From Romanomermis culicivorax (Eukaryota > Nematoda > Enoplea > Mermithida > Mermithidae), in contig CAWUHX010000122.1 of NCBI GenBank assembly GCA_963922205.1, positions 434,001 through 498,000 on the forward strand: a DNA stretch of 64,000 nt. The letters run 5' to 3'. The stretch's first letter is position 1. Every line of letters begins with the position of its first letter. The translations under genes and the position numbers were made by a program. Below, piece by piece: positions 26,585 through 37,427 of the stretch. The notes under the pieces were generated by a model. The model was not told the DNA's origin, did no database searches, and saw only the letters and a list, made by a program, of their open reading frames with translations.

Positions 26585-29500
26585 TTATTCGCCAAAAATT
26601 TCATGGTAAGAAGGCGGTGGCTCATTGGGGTACGCAGAAGTCGACTGATCACTGATCGACGCAGCCCTTTCATCACTGTCCTGCAGATCTGGACGACTAG
26701 CGGCGGGTAGCTGGAAGTCACACCCGCTTTGCGTTACGAACCAGCTGTGAACGTCTAGTGGGTAACCGGGGCCGTTCTGATTGGACTGATATTTGGCCGA
26801 AACGTCGGCCGAGCACGTTACCGAGAATCCGTTTTCTTCCAAAGTCGACAGGATGATGCACATGAGGCACCTATATGGAAAAAGGTCGGCCATAATAAGA
26901 CTGTAAGTAAGTAAAAATGTTACCTTGCAGTAACCAGGGCAACTAAAGTTATGTTTCTTGCGTTCCCAAAATTTCATGCATGTTCGAAAATAGCTGACTG
27001 GTTGGTATAAGACCACTCATTTTGGTGATTTTTCATGAAGTATTTTTTGGATGAACTATTCCAAAAAACTCAACAAGTTCACTAACCGTCGTAGAATCTA
27101 GCATCGAAGGAAGTGATCATAATGTATGAAAAATTTATTTTCATATTCTGTGGATAATTCCGCATCGTTCGGCAAACTGGGAATAGTACTTTTGCTCATA
27201 ACCAGAATAAATATTTGTATCTCAGAAATCAGATATTTACTATACAGTCCCTTGAGACTCCATTGATATTAAAGCATTTGTACAGAAAGCTCATATTGCA
27301 ATAGATGATACTAAATATTAAAGAATGAAGTGAAAATTCAAATCAAAGCGATTTACGATGGAAGAAGGCATATTGTAGCTTTAAATTTGAGATTTTTAGG
27401 TTATAACTAGAATACATGGGCTGCTCGACAAAATAAACCTTAGCTTTGGCTGAGGAACAAAGACGGACGAACCCGTTGAATCAAATTTATTCGAATTTGT
27501 CAATTTAAACTCCTTTCGAAATTTGCGTATGGAACTGAGCCAATGGAACGAAATATTTTATATCAGGACTGGGTTGCATCAACGAGTACTATATGAGTTT
27601 ATTATAGTCTGTTTTTTATAAAACGCTTCCAAATAGAAGAGTGACACAAATCAGAATCGTCGTCAAAATCGCTTACATAGAGCTCTTGCTGTAAAATTTT
27701 TCACTCGAAAAATTGTTAAAGGTTAGGTCAGTATGCTCACAAATTTCTATTCCTCTATGATATACTGTTTATCAGAAAATAGTGAAAATCTTAAATACTA
27801 CTTGCTTTCCACATTGATAATCTGAAGGCATTTCAAGAAAAACAGACTATAGTACGATAGTTACATAATTGAAAAATTGAATGCGTCAATTACTGAGAAA
27901 TTCTGTTACTTAATTGGTTCAGTTAACCACGTCTTCCAGAATCGCGAACACGTAGGTTACCGTCCTACAAGAGTAGTTCAGACGGACGCAGTTGAAAAGC
28001 TCCAGTCGCACACAAAATTTAATCGTTCACTATTTCATTTGTACAATAGTCCACAATTTCAGTTTTTACATGGATCGAAAATGACTTTTAGGCCCGTATG
28101 CCAGAAGGTGGATTAGCCTACTCCATGGAGTAAACGATGGATTATTTCCTGGATTATCTCCAGTTGGCATTCCAGAAGGAGGAGTAAAGGGAAGAGTAGA
28201 GTAGAATAAATCTGGTATGCCAGAAAGCGGAGTAGGCTAATTCACAGATTAAACGGCGGAGTAATCAGTGGTTTATCTTTTTTTGGTATGCCAGAAAGAA
28301 GAGTACAGCAAACAGTGGACTAAAAAAACGTTTTTTCTTTTCTTTTTCTAAACCTTCATCGGGCAGGTGTATTCGGTGGAGTAAGATTGATTTACAACAC
28401 TATAACTATGGAAGTTGTTGATTTCATCAATTTTTTGATAAATTTGGACGAGGAAAACGAGCATGCAAACAACATTTCACGAGTTCTTTTTCGAAGATCA
28501 GATCCATTCGAAATGTATAGTGATTTCGACTTCCAACTACAATATCAATTTAATAAACCGAAAGTGTCAATTTTGATACGAAAAGTATCACCTCGTTTTT
28601 TGTTGCTCATTTCACAAGTTTCATATATGCAGATTAGCAAAAAGCAAAGCATCAAAGCGATCTTGCAGAAAAAACCGACAAAGTTGATAAATTGGTCTTG
28701 CAGGGGAAAGTGATAAAATCGATCAGCCGATGATGAACAGCAGAAATCCGTTGTAAAAAATGTGACGACTTTCTTTCTTGCCTTCTTGCCACTACTCCAC
28801 ACGGATTACGAACTCCGCCACTACTCCACTTTCTGGAATGCCAAAAAAGAAAATCCGTGGATTAGCCTAATCCGACGAGTAGCTAGTCGGTGGATTAGCT
28901 TACTCCGAGGAGTGGCTATTCCTCGGATTAGCCTACTCCGTGGAGTATTCTGCTCCACCTTCTGGCTTCTGGTATTCTGCTCCACCATCTCCGTTTTTTA
29001 TCTAGTGGTAAACATGAACATTATCTAGCAGACTGTTCGACAAAATTGAATTTTTCATTAGAACAATTGATCCCATCAAAAGCCGGTCGCGCCACTGGCT
29101 ATTGAGTAGCTCAATGAATCCAATGGTATCATAGTTCACAGTTTTTGCTGCATAAAACGTATAGTGCTAATAAAGTATATTGACTTGTTGTCTTGAGCAC
29201 AACCAAAGCTCGATTGAACCACAAAAGTATTTCAGTGGAACAAAATCCCTGAAAAAGCTCCGACTGCATTCACGAATTCATTGCTTCAGTAGTTCATGAG
29301 TTTGCCATGGGTTAACAATAATTTGTGATGCACTTAATTTATGCTCCCTAAAAATTATAAGGTAGACTATTCTAGCAGTCGTTGATTCAACACAACACTG
29401 CTTGAAAACTAAGACACAGAAGCATTGAACCATAGGGATTGACGCAAGGTGGTGATGTACCCCAGAATTGCATCAAACCTCATCCTGTTTCTTCCAAGTC

Positions 29501-32500
29501 GCACCGAAAAACTAACCAAATAGATCAGTAAACTCTAATTAGAATAAATGTGACGAAAAAGCCCCAAAAAACACATTTAAATTGATCATTTTTTCAAATG
29601 AAACTCGGTACGTAGAGGAATGATGCCTGACGAAAAGTCTTTGATTCATGCGAACATTATTTTTGCTTATGTGCAAAAGAAAAAAGATGGTCGCGTACGC
29701 AAGCGGTTTCTTTCTCATCAGTGAGCAAATTCTTGTGTTCCGAAGTCTCATTTAGAAAGCACGGACTATAATAAGGATCTATTCATTCCTGATATTCTAG
29801 AATTCAATGTATACTGTCAAAGTCTCTTGATTCGAGATCAGGTAGTCCATAGAAAAAAACATTATAGAAGGGCGTAGCTGTTTGATAGATTTGAAACTTG
29901 TCACAGCTGTTATTCCGGAAAGTTGGTATACAATTTTTATGAATGCTTTGGAGAAACTTACATACTCGTAGTTTAGCTGCAAGCTGCAAGCTGCAAGTAA
30001 AATCATCGTCAAGTCGTCTTCATGATTTTTTTTTGAAGCCGATTCTCAAGATGAAAATGATAAATTTCTGGCCATTTGTAATTTTCCTGTACGAACTTTG
30101 AAAATTTTTGAGTGGAATCGAAAAGTTTGGAGCTCATCAATTTTTTCACAAACAAAACTCCTTGTTCCGTTGCAACTGAAGCTTCTCTACAGTTTGTGTT
30201 CTAATCAAGTTATAAAATCGAACTAATGGACTATCGATACCCCATAAATGTTTATTCTGGTCAATACAAAATTTTGCCATCTGAAGTAATGAAACGTCTA
30301 GATTGAGTTCAGCAGTGAGTAGAACAACTCGCTGATTTGTTTTCTATGAAAAGCGTTGGAGACAGAATTAAACAAACTTCAGATGTAAATATATTCACAA
30401 CATTTAAAAACTTCCCAAAATATAGTCACCTAAATATCTGAGTTTTGAGAATTTTGACTGATTTATAACTGCACACTGACTGTTGACATGAACCTGAACC
30501 TGAGCCTTGACTTTTAGAATAATCCCTTGCACTGTGATTTATGATCCGAAGTCTGAGTTTTTATGGTTTTTATTGCCCTGAATAGATTAGGTAGGAATCT
30601 ATGCCAAAATTCCATTCTTTCAAATCCATGAAAATCTCATGTTCCATAGTACATTTACACGCTTACTTGGCGGCCAAACTATCCTGCGTTTCCATGCCGT
30701 ACCACGGATTACCGTTCAATTTCATCTCGTAACTCCCGAAATACTCTTGCTCCCTACATATACCCGCGCTCCAATGCATACCAACTACATTCCTCAACAC
30801 GCTTTTCACGGGCTGGGGCACGTTAATCAACCGAATTTTGTCCGTTTCGTTGAAGCTAATACAAAAATACGACGGCTGAGAAGTTGGTAGGGGCGATTGG
30901 CCACCGGTTGACCTTAGAACAAAAACGCCTTTATCGTTAGCTCTCCTAGAAATGTCCAACGACGTCAGCACGGGAAAACCCACGGATGCTGTTTTTTCCA
31001 AGATCATGGCTACGAGGAACCGGGCGGATACGGTTTCGGAGTCGTTCGCCATCCAAGGGTAGCCTTTTAGCTGAAAAAAGACGGATCAGTTTCTTACCAA
31101 TTGTAAAAAGAAGATCAAAATCTGACGTCAGCAAAAAAAAGATTTACTGTACTCAAAATAGTTCTTTCTTTCGTTCAATCTCGAGAGTATGGATACTGGT
31201 CAGACTTATTCCAAAGAGCATCTGATGCTCAGATAAAAACTTCCACATTATCACTCGTGATGACACGGATGTTCATAGTCAATACAAAACCTTTGTTAGG
31301 ATTTTGCAATTAAAAATTCTGTTAAACGTCAAATTTCACGCTTTTAACAATACCGTATAAAGAATGACACAAGCTCGGGACATTAGGACGTAGACATTAC
31401 GACGCTAGGACACAGGAAATTAGGACGTAGACATTACGACGCAAGGACGCTAGGACGCAGGAAATTAGGACGCAGACATCAGGACACAGGACATTAAAGA
31501 CGCAGGACATTATAACGCAAGGCTATTAGGGCTCAGGACATTCGGACGCAAGGACATAAGGATGCAAGGATATTAGGATGCAAGATATTAGGACGCATGG
31601 ACATTAGGACACACGAAATCCTTTTATTCCATACAATAATAGAATTATCCTTTTACGCCAGTGCTGTGGGACTTGGATTCAATATGGTCTTCTAATGGCA
31701 TAGGGCGATTTTTAGTGAACCGAGCATTACTTACAAGAGGAGGACGGGTAGGGAACCCCCATAGTATCTAGTCCAGGCCCTCTTTGGAGAAACGTTCCGA
31801 CATAAGCATATGCTAGAACATAGCACCAGAGACGGGCGTGTTTGGACCCGCCCGGGCCAGGGAAAGTGGAGGGGGTAAAAAGGTTGTCCCCAACTTTGGT
31901 ATCTGCGAGATGGGTTGGGAGTCTGGGCTGCAATGGTTAAGGATAGGCAGGAGTTGTCCTTGATTATGGTCTTGGGGTCGAAAGAAGGCTGAGTCTGGGG
32001 TGCTATGTTATAACATATGCCTATTTTATAACGTTGCACCCCAGACGATTGGGGCTCTCAACTCCCCAACCAACGTTCGGCTATCCCCTTCCCCCGTGGA
32101 ACTCCCGCCATAATTTTGAAAATTAAACCCAATTACCATTTTTTTGGAAATTTTTAGAGAATAGTGTCATTTTTCGATTTTTTTTGACTGAAATTAAGAG
32201 CTTAGAACTTGGCCAAAAAAGGTCACAATGCTCTAAAATTTTGTTCTTAAATGCTTCTCAGTTTGCTTTTTCATTTGCACCAAACAAATGTAACCGTTTT
32301 TCAAAACACTTCTAGATCTCCACACGAAATTTCTCAAAAAGCATTCAAATTCTAGAATTTCTTCACTTTTTAAACAATTCTGTAAGTTTCAATCCACATA
32401 ATGGTACTTTTAACTAAATCTGTATATGATTTTATGACCTTTGTTATGTTTGAGAGATTTTTTTGAATAGTTAAAAATTTTCCAAAAAATTGAAATTCTG

Positions 32501-35500
32501 GGGGGCAGTCAAAATTCTTCTGGGAACCAGCCAGGACTCTGCTTGACGTCAGGACCCGCAGCAGACCCGCCTTCCCCAGGAACATGTAACCGGAACCTAA
32601 GCCTAAGCCTAAACACCGTTGTCCTTAGTTCTGTGGTCTAATGTCCGTTTTATGTTCCGCGTCCTAGTGTCTTGCTTCCTAGTGTTCTTACATCTTAAGG
32701 TCCTGTGTCCTAATCTCTACGTCCCAATGTTCTGCGTCTTTACGTCTGTGGCCTAATATCTTTGTCCAATTCTCTGCGTCATAATGTATCGTGTCCTAAT
32801 GACGCGTCACATAAAAACGCATGCTTTATCTGTAATATTTGAATTTGGAAACAAATGTTGTTGTCTTATTCAATTCCTTAATTCGAAATACGATATTTAA
32901 TTCAGATCGGACATTGTAACTTCTCCAGTATGGTGATTTTTTTGGAAAAATTGAAACCTTGAATTCGTGAGCGATTTGGAAGTTCGTTTCATCTTTCAAT
33001 TTCCAATTAGCGTTGATAGAATCGCGAACGGCGTTTATTACGGTGACCGGACAATCGATCAATCGTAGGCGATCATTTTGGTTCAGGCTGATCATGCAAT
33101 ATTGATATAATCCGCTAGGCTGCCTAACGATCAAAAATTGAAATATTCACGAAAAAGCGTATTGTGATTGGTATTGTAGTGAGACCAGGAAGCTTTGTAC
33201 TTTTTTAGGAAGAAATTACATTTTCACAGATTCGTTGCAAAAAAAGACAATTTTGCATGTGATCAGAGAACCGAAATTTAGCTACGACTGTTTTGAATAA
33301 ACAACGTATGACAGGCATTTTACAGGTGTGAAAAAATCCTAAATCAGAAATGAAAGTTGATCTTCGAAGCAAATTATTGTAGAAATCGAACGAAACATTG
33401 TTCCTGTTCAGTGGTGAATTTTTCAATCACATCGGCAATAAAATCAGTTAAGCAGTGACAATTAGTTTCACCACCTGCTCTGCAAGATCTATAACTTGAA
33501 GGCAGACTGAATTGCTATTAAAATCGGTCTTGGTTTGTTTTAAAAAACTATGGTATACTGAATACCTTATGAATAAAGCTATGACGAATGAATTAAGGAA
33601 TGTTTGATTCACAGAAAAATATAGGGTAAGATAATATTTCGTGATATGGTCAGTTCAGGATTCATGCTTGATGGTTATTGTTTATGACTCAGAGAAAATC
33701 GCGGCAAAAAAAGAAATGTCCACAGGTCTACATGGACCGATTTAATAATTACTCATAGTAATGGGGGCATTTCAGTGATACATTTTGTGATACTTATTTT
33801 AGATGCAGAATAGTTTATAATGCAAAATCAATCCGATCAATTTTGCAAGAAAAATTCTGTCGAAAAAAATAACGTTACAGTAATCCAAATTTTTCGCTTA
33901 TAGAATAAAAAGTCCGAAGCAAAACATCCAGTGGAAAAGCGTCTAAAAGCTTTTTGGCATGCACAAGGAGTGACAGGAATGGAATGTCTTTATATGAGAT
34001 CAAACTTTGTACTCATAACTCGTTCAAAAACTCAGATACAAAAATTTGAACAATTTATTTTAGTATAGGTAGAAAAGGCCTATTCATTTGTGCCCGAACA
34101 GAGGATATCCCGACATAAACATGGGGTTATTCAGGTTTCCAACTTTGATTCCAAGAAAAGCTATGGTATTTGCTGCGTCAAACGATTTTTCCTCGTCGAC
34201 ATGACAGTACGCAATAGTTTGGCTCTCATTACCTTTCATCGTAAATGAAAAACAACGAATCCGCTTTGCCCTTCAAATTAGCCGTACCGTAGAAATGATA
34301 TCCCATTTTATCGAACGTTTTAAAAACAGCTAACAAAATTTTACGGGCTTCGACGCCTTCTGACAACGAAGCATTCTCCCAAGGCCAACCGTTCAACTTG
34401 ATTTCTAAATTTTGGTGGTCCAGGTCTTTGATCGTAACATCGGGGCCGCTGTTCGCCGAATTGACGGCGTCAAGCAAAGGGCGCCATAAATGCCTGGGGC
34501 CTTTTATCAATTGGAGACTGTCGCGGCTGCTCAAACTAAGGCAAACGATGGACGATGGCGCCGTGGTGAGAGTTGGAGTTGAAGGCGTTTTTCGAAAAAA
34601 CATGGTGCAAAGATCGTCGAAACGGGAAAGGTCACTGCTTAAAATTAATCGCCAGCCGGAAACGTAAAGATCTGAAAAGAAATCAGATTTAGGCGAAGTT
34701 TTAAGACCCCCGAATATCTTTCTCTTTCTTTTTCTTCTTTTCATTTTTTCTTTCTCTTCTTTGTCATTTTTTCTTTTTCTTATTCCTTCTTTCTTTTTTT
34801 TTTTTTCTTCAATTTTTCCTTTTTTTCTTTTTCTTTTGTTTTTTTCTTTTTCTTTTCGTATTTTTTCATTCTTAATTGTTTCAATGTTTTATGTTCCTTC
34901 TTTATGGGCCTGTTTTTTGGTGCCGTCTTTTTGGTTTGTATTCTGTTTACGTTTTGGTTTATTGTTGGTGTTTTTTATATTCATTTGTTTAGGATTATCT
35001 GGATCATCTACGTTCACTTGTTCATGTTGGTGTTTTTCTGTTCAGTGTTTTCTGTTTTCGTTACTCTGTTTATATTTTACTTTTTTCTCGTCTTTTTTGT
35101 TTGCTTTTCTGGTTCTGTTTGTGCGTTTTCGTTTTTCCGTTTCTATTTTTTCCGGATCTATGTTTCTAATTTTGCATCTTTCCTAGTTTTATATTCGTAT
35201 GTTGTTGTTGTATTTTTGTTTACACTTCGTTATCTTTTTTTTATTTTCGTTTTATTGCTTCATTCAAATATATCCACGTGTTCAATCAGATATTTTTTGT
35301 ATATTCATGACGGCAGAAACTAGAAAATAGAAAAAGACACAGTAAAACAGATAAACAGAAGAATGTAGAAAAGTAGAGAACGAGAAATAGAACATAGAAA
35401 TTAGGATGATGAGAAAAATTAGAAACAGGAAATATGTTCGGGAAAAATACACTCCAAAAGACATCAGCGAAAATAGAAATAGAAATAAAAGACGAACAAA

Positions 35501-36380
35501 AACGTACAGAAAAAGAAACAAAAACACAAAACAGAAAACAAAATCCGAAACGATTAGAAAATAAATAATAAAATATGGAAACAGAAGGCCGGAAATGAGA
35601 TACAGAACTGAAGACAGCGAGAACAGTGACATTTAAGCAGAAACAGAAAACTTGGAGGGAAAAGAAACTGAAACATAAAAAAAAGTATCGTGGAAATAAA
35701 ACAGTAAACCAGGAAAGTATTACTGAGTACACGAAAGAAAAAAGAACAACAAAATAAAATGAGGATAAAAAAATTGTTTTGAGATAAACAATCTCATCAA
35801 AAAATTGAAGATAAAAACGAGCAGCCAATAGAGAAAAATCAGACGAGAAAATGAGGAAAAAACGAAAGAAAAATAAAAGTGCAGTAAAACTAGTCATTTT
35901 GCAATGTCCTTTTCACTTCGTCTTGTTCCTTTCTCATTCTTTTTCTATTTTTATTCCTTTAATTTTTAACCCTCTTTTTCTTTTTTTTAGTTATCTGTTC
36001 CTCATTTTCGAAAGTTATGAGCATAAGTTTTTTCGTATCTGTGCCCTCTCATCTCTGATTTCGACTTCAAGTTATTCGACAACATTCCCGGCACCTTGCA
36101 GTAGAGCGCAGCAAAAGCTTTTGGTCTTCAAAGCCGATTCTCGAGTCGACGAAGATCCGATCCATAAACCCGGTACCCGGATATAGTAAGCGCAGTCGCC
36201 CGATTCGTACCTATGCTCCGGGACGCCCCACGTCCAATGGGAGCTCAGTGTTCCAAGCACCGTTCGTACGACATCCTGGCCGGCCAGGAGTAGGTAGATT
36301 TTGTCGGGTCGTCGGAATGTCAGGGCGAAATAGCCAAAATCGGAAGATCTGCTAGGTAAATCGGAATACGAACCACCCAT
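26585..36380 (-). CDS. four-repeat protein of unknown function (5 coding exons, 526 aa)
   Basis: I resolve minus-strand exons 36380-36095, 34671-34233, 33123-32958, 31070-30667 and 26870-26585. They total 1581 nt, every junction is in phase and the frame ends in TAA. The product carries four copies of a ~105-residue domain at about residues 15-122, 136-238, 248-350 and 364-460. The pattern is F-x-S-L-N-x-x-D-x-I-R-L-I-x-x-P, then V-x-x-V-L, a W/GI region, K-L-N-G-x-P-W, A-R-x-L-L-x-x-I-L-E, and G-F-x-x-L-x-S-x-D-I-S-R. A PPSY motif (517-520) near the C-terminus could bind WW domains. There is no signal peptide or membrane segment, so it is probably cytosolic or nuclear. Weak splice sites: donor AAG|GTGCCG (exon 1) and acceptor CGTTAG (exon 3). 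Both are supported by phase and by alignment of the repeats. I do not recognise the family. Confidence 0.85.
27603..27851. mobile_element. MITE of the TATAGTC family, copy 2
   Basis: A 249-bp element starting TATAGTCTGTTTTTTATAAA and ending AAAAACAGACTATA, collinear with copy 1. It sits in the last intron (26871-30666) of the four-repeat gene. Confidence 0.85.
28087..28990. mobile_element. foldback-like element with GGAGTAGGCTAATCC subrepeats
   Basis: The left arm (about 28097-28330) repeats variants of ATGCCAGAAGGTGGATTAGCC, GGAGTAGGCTAAT and GGAGTA. The right arm (about 28785-28985) carries the inverted forms (GGATTAGCCTACTCCG, CTCCACCTTCTGG). The arms enclose about 450 bp of AT-rich DNA. 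No clear target duplication was found, so the ends are approximate. It lies in the last intron of the four-repeat gene. Confidence 0.65.
28991..30666. other. remainder of the last intron of the four-repeat gene
   Basis: The 3.8 kb intron 26871-30666 is largely accounted for by MITE copy 2 and the foldback-like element. This 1.7 kb part next to the upstream exon is AT-rich with no recognised feature. Confidence 0.55.
31993..32046. repeat. 21-bp stem hairpin
   Basis: GTCTGGGGTGCTATGTTATAA (31993-32013) and its near-complement at 32026-32046 pair at 19 of 21 positions around a 12-nt loop. It lies inside the inverted-minisatellite element. Without a following T-run or ORF its role is unclear. 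Confidence 0.7.
32596..32612 (-). repeat. interstitial telomeric repeat (TTAGGC)n
   Basis: CCTAAGCCTAAGCCTAA is a perfect 17-bp run of the complement of TTAGGC, the nematode telomere unit. It lies inside the inverted-minisatellite element. Confidence 0.75.
33124..34232. other. intron 2 of the four-repeat gene (1.1 kb)
   Basis: AT-rich intron flanked by donor AAG|GTAATG and acceptor CGTTAG on the minus strand. No repeats or additional exons recognised. Confidence 0.55.
34690..36060. repeat. strand-asymmetric low-complexity DNA (intron 1 of the four-repeat gene)
   Basis: The + strand is T/pyrimidine-rich from about 34690 to 35280, switches abruptly to A/purine-rich from about 35290 to 35890, and returns to T-rich at 35900-36000. 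Words such as TCTGTTTATATTTTAC on one side and GTAAAACAGATAAACAGA on the other suggest that the halves are degenerate inverted copies of one another. Long frames here (for example 34761-35186) encode only Phe/Ser/Leu-rich low complexity and are rejected as genes. Confidence 0.6.
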
Positions 36381-36416
36381 TTAGGCCGACGGAGATGATC
36401 AATCTGTAAATTGGAT
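36381..36416 (-). promoter_or_regulatory. likely trans-splice acceptor and short 5' UTR of the four-repeat gene
   Basis: On the minus strand AATTTACAG ends at 36414, 34 nt before the ATG at 36380. The intervening sequence has an in-frame stop just before the ATG, so the ATG is the first usable start. This fits spliced-leader addition or a 5' UTR intron. Confidence 0.5.
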
Positions 36417-36928
36417 TTTTGATGGAGAAGTGTAAAAACGAGACAATGAACAGAAAACCAAGTGAAATAATAATATAATTCAGCAGAAAAAAACACAAAA
36501 GTAGGGCAAGATACAGAAAAAAGCAAAAAAAAGAAAAGCCAAATACAAGACGAAAGCAAAGTAAAAATTGAACAAACAACAAGAAAACTAGCAAAATACA
36601 GTAAAAGACAAAGCAAATTGAACATAATCATAGAAACATGATAAAAACACATGATGAAAACAAAACACGAAATGAAAAAACAAAATCCATAGACTTAATA
36701 AGGCAAAAAATAGCCTAAATGAAAATAAGCCCAGACGCAATAAACGCAAGAACAGAATGTGAAAAAAAGACAAAACGTCAAAGTTAGAAATCGAGAAAAG
36801 TGGAACAAGCAAAAACCGAGAGATAAGCATAAATAAGCAAAATACAGTAAAAAGTCAAAAACCTAAAAATTGATTCAAAAAGAACTAAGAATGAAAATAC
36901 GAAATAGCAAAGCAGATAAAATAACATT
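36417..36928. repeat. A-rich low-complexity tract
   Basis: About 500 bp of A/G-rich sequence built from words like GAAAACAGTAAAA and ACAAAATACA, grading into the pentanucleotide microsatellite. It is upstream of the four-repeat gene and would contain its promoter; no core element is discernible. Confidence 0.55.
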
Positions 36929-37427
36929 TAATAAAATAAAATAAAATAAAATATAAAATAAAATAAAATAAAATAAAATAAAATAAAATAAAATAAAATA
37001 AAATAAAATAAAATAAAATAAAATAAAATAAAATAAAATAAAATAAAATAAAATAAAATAAAATTAAATTAAATTAAATTAAAATAAAATAAATAAAATA
37101 AAATAAAATAAAATAAAATAAAATAAAATAAAATAAAATAAAATAAAATAAAATAAAATAAAATAAAATAAAATAAAATAAAATAAAATAAAATAAAATA
37201 AAATAAAATAAAATAAAATAAAATAAAATAAAATAAAATAAAATAAAATAAAATAAAATAAAATAAAATAAAATAAAATAAAATAATAAAATAAAATAAA
37301 ATAAATAAAATAAAATAAAATAAAATAAAATAAAATAAAATAAAATAAAATAAAATAAAATAAAATAAAATAAAATAAAATAAAATAAAATAAAATAAAA
37401 TAAAATAAAATAAAATAAAATAAAATA
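36929..37427. repeat. (AAAAT)n microsatellite, about 500 bp
   Basis: Roughly 100 tandem AAAAT units with few interruptions (near 36951, 37065-37095 and 37285-37305). The long minus-strand reading frames through it are repeat artefacts. Confidence 0.97.

Larger units (their letters stand above)
31375..32815. mobile_element. inverted minisatellite arms enclosing a GC-rich core (foldback-like)
   Basis: The left arm (31379-31620) is a degenerate tandem array of about 11-17 bp units such as GGACATTAGGACGCA. The right arm (32625-32815) is the inverted form (GCGTCCTAATGTCC-type words). They enclose about 1 kb with a GC-rich part, a strong hairpin (31993-32046) and three telomere-type repeats (32596-32612). 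The design matches the other foldback elements here, but I could not find a target duplication. It lies in the intron between the exons at 32958-33123 and 30667-31070. Confidence 0.6.

Noticed and set aside
31379..31620. CRISPR-like array
   Set aside because: The units are degenerate, have no constant repeat/spacer alternation, lie in an intron of a eukaryotic gene and have an inverted partner array.
32826..32957. C-terminal extension of the minus-strand frame below 32958
   Set aside because: Alignment of the protein's repeats and phase place a donor at AAG|GTTTCA (32958/32957); the downstream residues have no counterpart in the other repeats.
34761..35897. Several 100-200 codon frames rich in Phe, Ser and Leu on both strands
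   Set aside because: They arise from T-rich/A-rich low-complexity intron DNA and have no domain, start context or splice support.
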